Source: Roseateles koreensis
Lineage (GTDB): Bacteria > Pseudomonadota > Gammaproteobacteria > Burkholderiales > Burkholderiaceae_C
Direction of reading: 5' to 3'
Length of the DNA stretch: 64,000 bases
Assembly (NCBI RefSeq): GCF_028595305.1
Contig: NZ_JAQQXS010000013.1
Span: 62,001-126,000, forward strand
The notes beneath the pieces were generated by a model, which had not been told where the DNA came from, did not search any database, and saw only the letters and a program-made list of their open reading frames with translations. Shown here in pieces: positions 53,216-62,096 of the stretch (its first letter is position 1; every line of letters starts with the position of its first letter). Both the position numbers and the translations under genes were made by a program.

Positions 53216-54265
53216 TCATCGTGAACCCAGGCGCCGCCAGAGTTGCTTGAACTCCGCCGATTGCGACAGGCAGACCACAAAGACCACGCTGGCTTTGACC
53301 ACCATGTTCACCTCCGGCGGCACGCCCAGCGCGTAGATGGTGTACGTGAGGGTCTGGATGATCAAGGCGCCGATGAAGCTGCCGGCCAGGCTGAACTTGC
53401 CGCCCGCCAGCGAGCCGCCGCCCAGCGTGACTGCGAGAATGGCGTCCAGCTCTAGCAGCAGCCCAGCGTTGTTGGCGTCGGCGCTCTTGATGTTGGACGC
53501 AATCAACAGGCCCGCCAACCCGGCGCAGGCGCTGCAGAACACATAGACGAAGAAGATCAGCGCGGCGGTGCGGATGCCCGCCAGGCGTGAGGCCACGGGG
53601 TTGATGCCCACGGCCTGGATGAACAAGCCCAAGGCGGTCTTGCGCATCAGCCAGGCGGTTAGCGAGAACATGGCGGTGACGACGAACAAGGCCACCGGCA
53701 AGCCCAGCAGATAGCCGCCACCGAGGTAGAAAAACGGCGGGTCGTAGACGGTGATGATCTGCCCGTCGGTCAACAACTGCGCCAGGCCGCGCCCGGCCAC
53801 CATCAGGATCAAGGTGGCGATGATGGGTTGCAGGCCCAAGCCCGCCACCAAGGCGCCGTTCCAGGTGCCGCACAGCAGCGCGGCTCCCATGCCCGCGGCC
53901 AACGCCAGTGCTAACGACGCATGGGAGCTGACCAGCAAGGCAGCCAGTGTGCCGGAGATGGCCACGACCGCGCCCACCGACACGTCGATGCCGCGGGTGG
54001 CGATCACCAGTGTCATGCCCAGGGCGGCCAGCATCAGTGGTGCGGCGCGGTTGAGGATGTCGATGACGCTGCCGTAGAGGTGGCTGTCTTTGATCTCCAG
54101 CCGAAAAAAGCCCGGGATAAAGCACAGGTCAATCAGCAGAAGAAGGGCCAGCGCCGCCAGGGGCCGCAGCAAGGGATGGCCCATGAGGCCTTGGGAAAAT
54201 CGTGTGGACAGCATGGGCGTGCCGGCAGCGGGCGAGCTTGGCGAGGTGGGAAGGGCGGCGTGCAT
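53216..54265 (-). CDS. ytfT: Furanose ABC transporter permease YtfT
   Basis: The 349-residue permease shows TLVIATRGIDVSVGAVVAISG near residue 85 and a GLFIQAVGINPVASRLAGI loop near 215. It overlaps the ytfR stop by 1 nt. Together with YjfF it forms the channel of a CUT2-type monosaccharide transporter. ATGs at 54265 and at the MLSTRF segment (about residue 18) are both possible starts. Confidence 0.9.
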   Translation of the reverse strand: MHAALPTSPSSPAAGTPMLSTRFSQGLMGHPLLRPLAALALLLLIDLCFIPGFFRLEIKDSHLYGSVIDILNRAAPLMLAALGMTLVIATRGIDVSVGAVVAISGTLAALLVSSHASLALALAAGMGAALLCGTWNGALVAGLGLQPIIATLILMVAGRGLAQLLTDGQIITVYDPPFFYLGGGYLLGLPVALFVVTAMFSLTAWLMRKTALGLFIQAVGINPVASRLAGIRTAALIFFVYVFCSACAGLAGLLIASNIKSADANNAGLLLELDAILAVTLGGGSLAGGKFSLAGSFIGALIIQTLTYTIYALGVPPEVNMVVKASVVFVVCLSQSAEFKQLWRRLGSR

Positions 54266-55887
54266 CAGGCGCTGGCTCCGGCAATCACTTCCAGCAGGCG
54301 GCGCTCGTCCAACTCGCCACGGCCGAACTCACCGCCAGCCTTGCGGTCACGCAAGACCATCAGGCGGTCGCTGCAGTGCAAGACCTCGGGCAACTCGGAG
54401 GAGATGAACAAGATTGCCATGCCCTGGCCTTCGCTGGTGTGGCTCAGTGCGGTGACGTAGTCCATGATTTCTTCTTTGGCGCGCACGTCGATGCCGCGCG
54501 TCGGTTCGTCAAGGATCAGCAGCTGCGGGTCGGTGGCGAGCCAGCGTGCCAGCAGGGCTTTTTGTTGATTGCCCCCGGACAGCAGGCCGATGGGGGTGTC
54601 GATATCGGGTGTCTTGATGCCCAGCCGCTGGACAAAGTCTTCGGCCAACGCACGCTGGCGTTGCATGGGCAGGGCGCGGGCCATGCCGCTGCGGGCTTGC
54701 AGGGCCAGGATGATGTTTTCGCGCACCGAGAGCGCCAGTACCGCGCCTTCGTGCTTGCGGTCTTCCGAGCAAAAACCGATGCCTGCGGCAATCGCATCGC
54801 GAGGCGATTTGAAGGACTGCACGGTGCCCTTGACGGCGATGCTGCCGCTGTCCGCCACGTCGGCACCAAACAGCAGGCGAGCAGTTTCGGTGCGGCCCGA
54901 GCCCAGCAGGCCGCAAAGGCCTAACACCTCACCGCGACGGATGCTGAGATCGATGCCCTGCAGTGCCGCGGCGCGGCCCAGGCCTTGGGCCTGGAGAAAG
55001 GGGGCGGCTTGTGGCCGGCCGGCGTGGTGAGGGGGGGTGATTGCCAAGGGGCTGGCGGTTGTTTCCGCGGCGGTTGCCGTTGCAGCCCGTCCGGTGGTGA
55101 CGTGATCGGGCGCGCCAACCATTTTGTTGACCAGCGCGAGGCGGTTCAGCTCGGCGCAGGGATATTCACCCTCGGTTTCGCCGTTGCGCATCACCGTGAT
55201 GCGGTCGGAGATGGCGTAGGTCTGCTCCAAAAAGTGGGTGACGAACAAAATGGCCATGCCCTGCCCACGCAGTTGGCGCAGGACGCGGAACAGCAGTTGC
55301 ACGGCAGCCTCGTCGAGGCTCGACGTGGGTTCATCAAGAATCAGCACTTTGGCGGAAATGTTCAGTGCCCGCGCAATCGCCACCATCTGCTGAATGGACA
55401 GCGAGTAGCTGGACAGCGGCGCCTTGACGTCGATGTGGATGTCCATATCGGCCAGCAGGCGTCGCGCCTGGGCCTGCATGCGAGCCCAGGCGATGGGGCC
55501 GAATTTGCCCAGCAACCCGGCGCTGTGGCGGGGGTAGCGGCCGATGAAAATGTTCTCCGCCACCGACAGATTGGGGCAGAGGTTGACCTCCTGATACACC
55601 GTGCTGATGCCCAGGTGCTGTGCATCCTCGGTGGAGTGGGGCGAAATCGCCTGGCCGTCCAGCATCATGTGTCCGGCGTCGGGTGTGTACAAGCCTGTCA
55701 GCACCTTGATCAGGGTGGACTTGCCGGCGCCGTTCTGCCCCATCAAGGTGTGCACCTCGCCAGGAAATAGCCGCAAGCTCACGTTGCTGAGCGCCTTGAC
55801 GCCGGGAAAGCTCTTGTGGATGCCGCTTAGGGCCAGCACCGGCGTGTTCGTCTGGGGTTGGCCGGGGTGGGCCTGACTGGGTGTCAT
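54265..55887 (-). CDS. ytfR: Furanose ABC transporter ATP-binding protein YtfR (double ATPase)
   Basis: The 540-residue protein has two ATPase halves. The first has Walker A GQNGAGKST, signature LSIQQMVAIARAL and Walker B VLILDEPTSSLD. The second has the degenerate Walker A GLLGSGRTE, signature LSGGNQQKALLARW and Walker B LLILDEPTRGID. This is standard for CUT2 sugar transporters. A Thr/Ala-rich linker joins the halves near residue 275. The longer frame reaching 56052 is rejected. Confidence 0.92.
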   Translation of the reverse strand: MTPSQAHPGQPQTNTPVLALSGIHKSFPGVKALSNVSLRLFPGEVHTLMGQNGAGKSTLIKVLTGLYTPDAGHMMLDGQAISPHSTEDAQHLGISTVYQEVNLCPNLSVAENIFIGRYPRHSAGLLGKFGPIAWARMQAQARRLLADMDIHIDVKAPLSSYSLSIQQMVAIARALNISAKVLILDEPTSSLDEAAVQLLFRVLRQLRGQGMAILFVTHFLEQTYAISDRITVMRNGETEGEYPCAELNRLALVNKMVGAPDHVTTGRAATATAAETTASPLAITPPHHAGRPQAAPFLQAQGLGRAAALQGIDLSIRRGEVLGLCGLLGSGRTETARLLFGADVADSGSIAVKGTVQSFKSPRDAIAAGIGFCSEDRKHEGAVLALSVRENIILALQARSGMARALPMQRQRALAEDFVQRLGIKTPDIDTPIGLLSGGNQQKALLARWLATDPQLLILDEPTRGIDVRAKEEIMDYVTALSHTSEGQGMAILFISSELPEVLHCSDRLMVLRDRKAGGEFGRGELDERRLLEVIAGASA

Positions 55888-55907
55888 GGTGGGGCGCCGG
55901 GCAGGGG

Positions 55908-56870
55908 TCAGTAGCGGCGGTTTGGCAGTTCTTTGGCGGCCACTTCCGCAGGGAAAACCCCTTCGGTCGTGGTGATGCGCCGGGCCACGGGCTTGCCGGC
56001 CACCACATCGCGCGCCAGTTGCATCAGTTGCGGGCCCAGCAGGGGGTTGCATTCGACGGTGACGTTCAGCTTGCCGGCCACCATGGCCTCGAAGGCGCCT
56101 TTCACCCCGTCGATGGAGATGATGATGATGTCCTTGCCCGGCTTCAACCCAGCCTCTTCGATCGCCTGGATGGCGCCGATGGCCATGTCGTCGTTGTGCG
56201 CGTAGAGCACGTCGATTTTTTTGTCCTTCGCTTTCAGGAAGGCCTCCATCACCTCCTTGCCCTTGGCCCGCGTGAAGTCGCCCGACTGCGAGCGGCTCAG
56301 CTTGAGCTTGGGGTTGCTGGCGATGATTTCTTCAAAGCCTTTCTTGCGGTCGATGGCCGGTGCTGAGCCCACGGTGCCCTGCAACTCGACGATGTTCAAT
56401 TCAGCGTTGGGGGCTTTCTTGGCGAAGTCGAGCAACCAGCGGCCGGCCTTGCGGCCCTCTTCGACAAAGTCCGAGCCGATGAAGGTCACGTACAGCGAAG
56501 GGTCGCTGACGCTGACCGCGCGGTCGGTCAGGATGACCGGAATCTTCGCCGCCCGGGCTTCGCGCAGCACCGTGTCCCAGCCCGACTCCACGACCGGCGA
56601 GAAAGCGATGACGTCAACCTTCTGCGCGATGAAGCTGCGCAAGGCCTTGACCTGGTTTTCCTGCTTTTGCTGGGCGTCTGCAAACTTCAGCGTGATGCCA
56701 TCTTTCTTGGCGGCGTCTTTGATGGAGGCGGTGTTCGCGGTGCGCCATTCACTCTCCGCCCCCACTTGCGAGAACCCCATCACCAACGGCTGGGCAGCGC
56801 CCGCCCACATGGGGTTGAACAATCCAGCCACCAAGGTGGCGGTGAGTACGGCGCGGCGATTCAGTGTCAT
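55908..56870 (-). CDS. ytfQ: Furanose ABC transporter substrate-binding protein YtfQ
   Basis: The 320-residue periplasmic binding protein has a signal peptide (to about residue 25) and a type I periplasmic-binding fold close to YtfQ: GFSQVGAESEWRTANTASIKDAA near residue 32, PVVESGWDTVLREARAAKIPVILTDR near 90 and AHNDDMAIGAIQAIEEAG near 220. YtfQ binds hexo- or pentofuranoses. It starts the ytfQRT-yjfF operon, with a 20-nt gap to ytfR. Confidence 0.93.
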   Translation of the reverse strand: MTLNRRAVLTATLVAGLFNPMWAGAAQPLVMGFSQVGAESEWRTANTASIKDAAKKDGITLKFADAQQKQENQVKALRSFIAQKVDVIAFSPVVESGWDTVLREARAAKIPVILTDRAVSVSDPSLYVTFIGSDFVEEGRKAGRWLLDFAKKAPNAELNIVELQGTVGSAPAIDRKKGFEEIIASNPKLKLSRSQSGDFTRAKGKEVMEAFLKAKDKKIDVLYAHNDDMAIGAIQAIEEAGLKPGKDIIIISIDGVKGAFEAMVAGKLNVTVECNPLLGPQLMQLARDVVAGKPVARRITTTEGVFPAEVAAKELPNRRY

Positions 56871-57303
56871 GGCGGCAGGGTCTCCAACGGGTTGTGTCGG
56901 CTGGCTTGGCGTTCAACAAGGTCGATCAAGACCTCGGTACAAACGCAGCGAGACGCAAGATCGTAGGAGAAGCGCCCATGCAGGGCAAATCACATTTCGC
57001 GGCGCAGCCATACCGCTTTCAGCATTGGGGATAACCTTGAATGTCTGCGGCGTGACAACGTTGTGATCAATTCTTGACGGCACTGTGATGACCCTGTGAT
57101 GACGCGATGACGGCTCGGTGTCACTAATTTGCGCTTCATGAGCCGTATGGCATTGTCGAGAAAATTTACAAAATTTCTCCTATGCTGAGCGCCTTGGCCG
57201 AACGCGCCGCGACGAGCCTTGTAGGCCTTGAAGATTCCTCATTCGGGTGTGGAAGTTGCTTGGTTGTTCGTTGTTCTTTCCATCCTGTGCGGAGACATTT
57301 CCC
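56871..57303. promoter_or_regulatory. 433-bp divergent intergenic region (ytfQ / PEP-CTERM gene)
   Basis: No gene is seen here. CTGTGATGAC occurs twice at an 11-nt spacing (57083-57092 and 57094-57103) and is followed by GCGATGACGG, so near-helical direct repeats lie about 215 nt upstream of the ytfQ start codon. An AT-rich stretch lies at 57159-57180. The region presumably holds both promoters; only the sigma-54-like element is listed separately. Confidence 0.5.
57245..57260 (+). promoter_or_regulatory. Possible sigma-54-type promoter before the PEP-CTERM peptidase gene
   Basis: The segment has the invariant GG-N10-GC spacing (GG 57246-57247, GC 57258-57259) and a TTGCT -12 element, matching about 9 of 12 informative positions of the RpoN consensus; the middle of the -24 element is poor. 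It lies 44 nt before the start codon. PEP-CTERM genes of betaproteobacteria are often RpoN-dependent, which is why it was considered. Confidence 0.35.
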
Positions 57304-57996
57304 ATGACGTTCAAAACACTGTTTGCCATCGCCGCCATTGCGGTGACCCCCATGAGCCATGCGGCCTATGTCACCATCGACGAGGCCGGCATGGACGCGG
57401 TGTATTCGCAGGCAAGCTTTGGCAGCATGTCTGTGGACATCCGCATCGGCGCGATCACCACCCTGACGATGCCGAGCCTGCTCAATATCGACACCGATGC
57501 CAAAGTGAACACCTTATTCAGCCAGCACGTCGGGGCCAGCAATGTGGTGGACTTCTACTATGTTGACACCGTGGACTCGTGTGGCGGCTTCAACACCAGC
57601 ATCATTGGTTGTGGTGAGGTGGGCGGCAATAACTTTGTGGTCGAATCGATCTGGGCCGCCAACACCACGGTGCCTACGGGCGGCAACATCAGCTACGGTG
57701 TGCAGCTGCTCTCGCACGAGTTGGGCCATAACCTGGGCCTGGGCCACCGCAGTGGCAACGACCTGATGAACTCCTTTATCAATGGCTTCATGGACCTGAA
57801 TGCGAGCGAGGTCAGTACCATCTTGTCCAGCCCGTTGGTGCAGACGGACAGCACCGGCCAGCGGTTCATCCAAATCGATCCGGTGCTGGTGCAAGCGACG
57901 GTCACAGTGGTACCTGAGCCCGGCACCTTCGCCCTGTTGTCGCTGGGCCTGTTGGCCACCGTATGGGTGTCTCGCCGGGCCCAGAACGAGCGTTGA
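57304..57996 (+). CDS. PEP-CTERM-sorted metzincin metallopeptidase
   Basis: The 230-residue protein has a signal peptide (to about residue 20), a metzincin zinc motif HELGHNLGLGH near residue 139, a Met-turn-like NDLMNSF just after it, and a C-terminal PEP-CTERM sorting signal (VPEPGTFALL, then a hydrophobic stretch and Arg-rich end). Two cysteine pairs near residues 95-106 may be disulfide-linked. PEP-CTERM proteins are cut and attached by exosortase, so the product should sit at the cell surface; no exosortase gene is in the window. The protease domain is very small for the family. Confidence 0.87.
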   Translation: MTFKTLFAIAAIAVTPMSHAAYVTIDEAGMDAVYSQASFGSMSVDIRIGAITTLTMPSLLNIDTDAKVNTLFSQHVGASNVVDFYYVDTVDSCGGFNTSIIGCGEVGGNNFVVESIWAANTTVPTGGNISYGVQLLSHELGHNLGLGHRSGNDLMNSFINGFMDLNASEVSTILSSPLVQTDSTGQRFIQIDPVLVQATVTVVPEPGTFALLSLGLLATVWVSRRAQNER

Positions 57997-58038
57997 TCGC
58001 TCAGACCGCCAAGGTACTCAGGACGCTCTGAGATGAAA

Positions 58039-58061
58039 AAGGCCCCGCTGAGCGGGGCCTT
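58039..58061. terminator. Bidirectional intrinsic terminator between the two peptidase genes
   Basis: AAGGCCCCGC (58039-58048) pairs perfectly with GCGGGGCCTT (58052-58061) over 10 bp with a 3-nt loop. On the minus strand it is followed by TTTTTC, giving a canonical terminator for the S53 peptidase gene ending at 58091; on the plus strand it lies 42 nt past the PEP-CTERM gene. Confidence 0.85.
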
Positions 58062-58090
58062 GTCATTGGGTCAGCCGGGCGGCCAATGGG

Positions 58091-59527
58091 TCAATCGTTG
58101 TCACCGTCGTCGTCGTCATCACCGTCGCCGCCGTGGCGGCGGGTCAGGGCGTTCACCAAACCAGCGCTGGGCGTGCCCCAGCCGGTAGCCAGGTCCCAAC
58201 CCGTGCCGGCGGTGTAGCCGGTGACGCCGTCAAAACTGTTGTCGCCCACAGTCACGTCATGCGTGACGTTCGCGAGGGCGCCGCGCTGGCCCAGTTTGTA
58301 GAGCTTTTTGTTGAGAAAGCCCAGGGGCTTGTGCCGGACTTGGTTGGCCACAGCGGTTATGCCGGCCCATTGCGGCGCGCTGGCGCTGGTGCCACCGAAA
58401 ATGTAGAAGCCGTTGCTGCTCCCCAAAAAACCCAGCCGCACGATGACGCCGCCAAAGACGCCCGCGTTGTAGGCCACGTCAGGGTAGCCACGGTGCCCCT
58501 TGAGTTGCGAGCGTATGGCGCGCGGCAGGGCGTCTTCCTGGTAGTCGGGCAGGCGGAAGGCCGCGCTGATGCCGCCACCCCCGGCACCATAGCCGTCGTT
58601 CCACACCACTTCGCCCTGGTAGCTGCCATTGGGGTCGGCATTTGTGGTGCTGCCGAAGAAGAGGTTGGTACCGCCCACCGAGGTCACATTGGGCGAGGAG
58701 GCCGGGTACTCGGCCACCGGTTTGGGCTGGGTGACGCCGTTGATGTCGTAGCTGGATGCGCCAGAATCACCGGCGGACACCAGCACTGAAATCTTGCGGT
58801 CGATGGCCCGGCGGTAGCTGGCCTCGTTGTCGGCCAGGCTCTTGCGGCCGGCACTGTCTTGCAGTAGCGCCAATTCGGACTCGCCAAAGCTTTCGGAGAT
58901 GATGTGCCCCAACTTGTTGTTGATGGCGTAGTTTTGCGCGGCCAGGATGTCGGCATCATTGTTGGAGGCTGCCACCACCACCACGATCTTGGCGCCCGGT
59001 GCGATGGCATGAGCCCATTGCACATCGAGGCTGGTTTCTTCAGCCCAACCCAGTTGGTTCGAGTCGCTGTAGTTGAAGGGCAGTGTGCCCGGCATGGTGA
59101 TTTGTTGCAGCGACGGTGGTGGAGGCAGGCCGAATGCGGCGTCGAAGGCGTCCAGGTCGGCCTGCAAGGTGGGGCTACCGTAGGCATCGATGATGACGAT
59201 GGTTTGGCCTGAGCCGTCATAGCCTGCATTGATCAACTGATCCATGCCGTAGGCCTTGCGGATGGCACTGGGGCCGTAGCAGGGTAGTCGGGTGCCGGTG
59301 AAAGAACGCAGCTCACAACCAAACACGGCGTTGGCCGTGGGGGTGGCCAGCACATCGGCGGCATCTGAGCGGACGGAGTGTGGTTTGAGTTGCCCACCGT
59401 AGGCACCCGAGCAGGCCAGGGCGAGGGCGGTGAGGCAGCCGATCAACGGCGCAACACCTGAACGAGCCGGCTTTGCTGTGGGCAAGCCTTGGTGCTCGTG
59501 GCCATTCTGCTGAGAAAGATCGTGCAT
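58091..59527 (-). CDS. S53 family sedolisin-like secreted serine peptidase
   Basis: The 478-residue peptidase has catalytic-type blocks of sedolisins: E and D in WAEETSLDVQWAHAIAPG near residue 160, oxyanion D in LVSAGDSGAS near 245 and nucleophile S in GGTSASAPQW near 370. A hydrophobic segment near residues 27-43 is a late signal or anchor. The usual large pro-kumamolisin propeptide is absent: only about 85 residues precede the catalytic domain. The C-terminus is an Asp-rich tail (GDGDDDDDGDND). The start has AGGAG 8 nt upstream. It probably works at acidic pH on extracellular proteins. Confidence 0.9.
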   Translation of the reverse strand: MHDLSQQNGHEHQGLPTAKPARSGVAPLIGCLTALALACSGAYGGQLKPHSVRSDAADVLATPTANAVFGCELRSFTGTRLPCYGPSAIRKAYGMDQLINAGYDGSGQTIVIIDAYGSPTLQADLDAFDAAFGLPPPPSLQQITMPGTLPFNYSDSNQLGWAEETSLDVQWAHAIAPGAKIVVVVAASNNDADILAAQNYAINNKLGHIISESFGESELALLQDSAGRKSLADNEASYRRAIDRKISVLVSAGDSGASSYDINGVTQPKPVAEYPASSPNVTSVGGTNLFFGSTTNADPNGSYQGEVVWNDGYGAGGGGISAAFRLPDYQEDALPRAIRSQLKGHRGYPDVAYNAGVFGGVIVRLGFLGSSNGFYIFGGTSASAPQWAGITAVANQVRHKPLGFLNKKLYKLGQRGALANVTHDVTVGDNSFDGVTGYTAGTGWDLATGWGTPSAGLVNALTRRHGGDGDDDDDGDND

Positions 59528-59662
59528 GAATGAACTCCTGGATGAGGAGGTCGCAATGTAGCAGTGGGGCCCTTGCGGGGACGATCAGGGAAAACGAGTC
59601 CTCGATATAGGGGGTGCTTATTCTTGAAAAATCCGGCGCTTTGAACACGGTGCGATGGGGCG

Positions 59663-62092
59663 TTACTTCAGCAGACGCAAACCATACAGGCCACCCGCGA
59701 TGGAGTCAGGCTCGGCGACGAATTTGACCTGCAGTTTGCCCTGCGAGTTTTCGACCAGCTCAGGCGGAATTTCGTAGTCGAGCGCATAGATCTCGTCGCC
59801 GGCGGGTGCTTTCAACTCAATGGTGCTGAGCCATTGCCCGTTGATGAAGAGCTTGAAGCGGCGGCCTGCGTCAAGCGTTGAAAAGCTCAGGCGCAGGGCT
59901 TTTGCTTGCCGAGTGGGGTCGCTCAGCTCATAACTGAACCAGCCCCTGGCATGACGCCAGCGTGCGCTTTTATTGATGCCAGACTCAACGCCCTCGCCTT
60001 TGAAGAAATGGTCGGACTCGGGCTGTTGCTCGCCCGGCGCCACTTGGTCGATGGTTTGGGCATCCAGGGCCAGGCGGTCATGCTCGGCGCGTGCCGTGGC
60101 CGCTTGCAGCGCGGGCAATTCGGCGGGCGTGGAGTGGGCCCAGTAAATCATGTAGCGCGAGTCATGCAGGCGGAAGAAGGGGATCAGCCGTAGCTTCACC
60201 GCGTTCTTGCCCCGGATCAGACCCGGCGCCGTGAAGGTCAGCGGTTCGCCAGCCACCGGCTTGAAGTACTTGATGAAATGGCGTGTATCGCTGACAAACA
60301 GCGGGGCCGCCTCCTGCGGGTAGACAGGGCCTTGCGCAATGTGGCCCATGCGCGAGTCGTCGGCCAGCACCTTGAGATGCTCGCCCACAAACCCTTCGGT
60401 CTTGGCTGCCAACACAATGGGGCCGTGTAGCACCGCATAGGTGTTGGCCATGCCGGGCATTTGCTCCAGTTGGGTGCGCATCGGCAGCTCAATGTCCACC
60501 TGGTCGCCGGCGGCCCAGTTGCGCCGTATTTCGACATAGTCCCCGGGCCGGGTCTTGACGGCAAAGGCGCGCCCATTGATCTTGATCCGCAACTGGCCCG
60601 GTGCCACCCAGGCGGGGTAGCGGATCCGCAGGCCGAAGTGGTTTTGCGCCTCCTGCAGGGTGATGCGGCTGCGTCCTTCATCGGGGAAACGGGTGCTTTG
60701 GGTGAGGTGCAGATGGCGTTCGCGCCAATGCAGGGTCGATGCAATGAAGAGGTTGACGGAGACGCTGTCTTCGTCATGCGTGTAGATGAACTCCCCGTAC
60801 TTGGCCTGGCTCTCCAGCCCCGAACCCACGCAGCACCACATGCCCTGGTCCACCTGTGAGTAAACCCGGTAATGATTGGGCCGCATCGGCGTGAAGTAAG
60901 CAAAGCCCCCAGTGCCGGGGCGCTGCGAGGCGAGGATGTGGTTGTAGAGCGCGCGCTCGTAGTAGTCGCCATACTGCGCTTGCCTGGCCCCGGTGCTCTC
61001 ACTGAGAAACAGCAGCTGGGTCAGCTTGAGCATGTTGTAGGTGTTGCAGGTCTCGGGGCCTTCCACTTCGTCCAGCATCGGTTGAAAATTGCCGGCGTCA
61101 TGGAAGTGCTCGCGCACGCTGTTGCCGCCAATCGCCACCGTGCGGTGGTCGTGCACCGTTTGCCAGAAAAAGCGCGCCGCCCGCAGCCAATCGGCATCGC
61201 CGCTGAGGTCGGCCACGCGTTTGAAGCCGATCACTTTGGGGATTTGGGTGTTGGCGTGCAGGCCGGTCAACTCATCGCGCTGCTCAATCAGGGGTTGCAG
61301 CAGCGCGTGGTGCGAGAACTTCTGCGCCAACTGCAGGTATTGCGCGTCGCCGGTGATTTGGGCCACATCGGTCAGCACTTCGTTCATGCCGCCGTGTTCA
61401 CTGCGCAGCATGTCCTGCCACTGGGCGTCGCTCAAATTGCGGGTGAGCCGCAGCGCCCAATCGCTCAAGGCGACGAGCATCCGGCGGGCCTCGTCGTTGC
61501 CGGTCAGCAACCAGGCGTCGCGCAGGCCGGCAAAGGTTTTGTGCAGGTTGTACCAAGGGACCCAGCGGCCGTTGACGGAGAAGTTGTCGACCTTGAGTTG
61601 GCCCTTGGCTACCTCTGCCCAGGCAGCGTCGCCATCAGGGATGCCGCCCAGATAGCCGTTGCCATGGGCGATTTGGGCCCGTCGAAGTTCGGCCACGAAA
61701 TAGTTCAGGCGCTGCCGCACTTCTGCGTCGCCGGTGGCCCCCACCATCAAGGCCAACGCGGAGAGGTAGTGGCCTCCCATATGGCCGTCCAGGCCGGTCG
61801 ACTCCCAGTTTCCATAACTGGGAGATTTGACGGGTAAGCCCGCCTCACGCAAAAAGGGTGCGGCCAGGCGGTCGGGGTCCAGCGCGAGGAGGTAGTGGAG
61901 ATCGGTAGTCTGGGCGTCGAAAAACGGGCCGGGGCTCAAGCGCACATCCGCCGCCGGGAACAACTGCGCCGGCGGCTTGATGTCGGCCGTCGTGGCCATG
62001 GTCGGGCTCAGGCAGGCGCCCAGCAGCAGCACGAGCCAGCGCCGTTTCAGCGAGGCCTTGGCCGCCGCCCGTGCATTGCGGGTTGCCGTCAC
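59663..62092 (-). CDS. GH127/GH146 family glycoside hydrolase (beta-L-arabinofuranosidase type)
   Basis: The protein is about 809 residues with a signal peptide-like segment near residues 17-30. An (alpha/alpha)6 catalytic domain shows GHYLSALALMVGATGD near residue 105 and the diagnostic cysteine/glutamate site: E and C in GPETCNTYN near 340 and CC in MWCCVGSGLE near 420. In this family a zinc ion bound by Glu and three Cys activates the Cys nucleophile. It removes beta-L-arabinofuranosyl residues of pectic arabinan or glycoproteins. A GTG at 62092, 4 nt past the GH43 stop, is the likely start. Two C-terminal beta domains follow. Confidence 0.88.
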   Translation of the reverse strand: MTATRNARAAAKASLKRRWLVLLLGACLSPTMATTADIKPPAQLFPAADVRLSPGPFFDAQTTDLHYLLALDPDRLAAPFLREAGLPVKSPSYGNWESTGLDGHMGGHYLSALALMVGATGDAEVRQRLNYFVAELRRAQIAHGNGYLGGIPDGDAAWAEVAKGQLKVDNFSVNGRWVPWYNLHKTFAGLRDAWLLTGNDEARRMLVALSDWALRLTRNLSDAQWQDMLRSEHGGMNEVLTDVAQITGDAQYLQLAQKFSHHALLQPLIEQRDELTGLHANTQIPKVIGFKRVADLSGDADWLRAARFFWQTVHDHRTVAIGGNSVREHFHDAGNFQPMLDEVEGPETCNTYNMLKLTQLLFLSESTGARQAQYGDYYERALYNHILASQRPGTGGFAYFTPMRPNHYRVYSQVDQGMWCCVGSGLESQAKYGEFIYTHDEDSVSVNLFIASTLHWRERHLHLTQSTRFPDEGRSRITLQEAQNHFGLRIRYPAWVAPGQLRIKINGRAFAVKTRPGDYVEIRRNWAAGDQVDIELPMRTQLEQMPGMANTYAVLHGPIVLAAKTEGFVGEHLKVLADDSRMGHIAQGPVYPQEAAPLFVSDTRHFIKYFKPVAGEPLTFTAPGLIRGKNAVKLRLIPFFRLHDSRYMIYWAHSTPAELPALQAATARAEHDRLALDAQTIDQVAPGEQQPESDHFFKGEGVESGINKSARWRHARGWFSYELSDPTRQAKALRLSFSTLDAGRRFKLFINGQWLSTIELKAPAGDEIYALDYEIPPELVENSQGKLQVKFVAEPDSIAGGLYGLRLLK

Positions 62093-62096
62093 CAGA

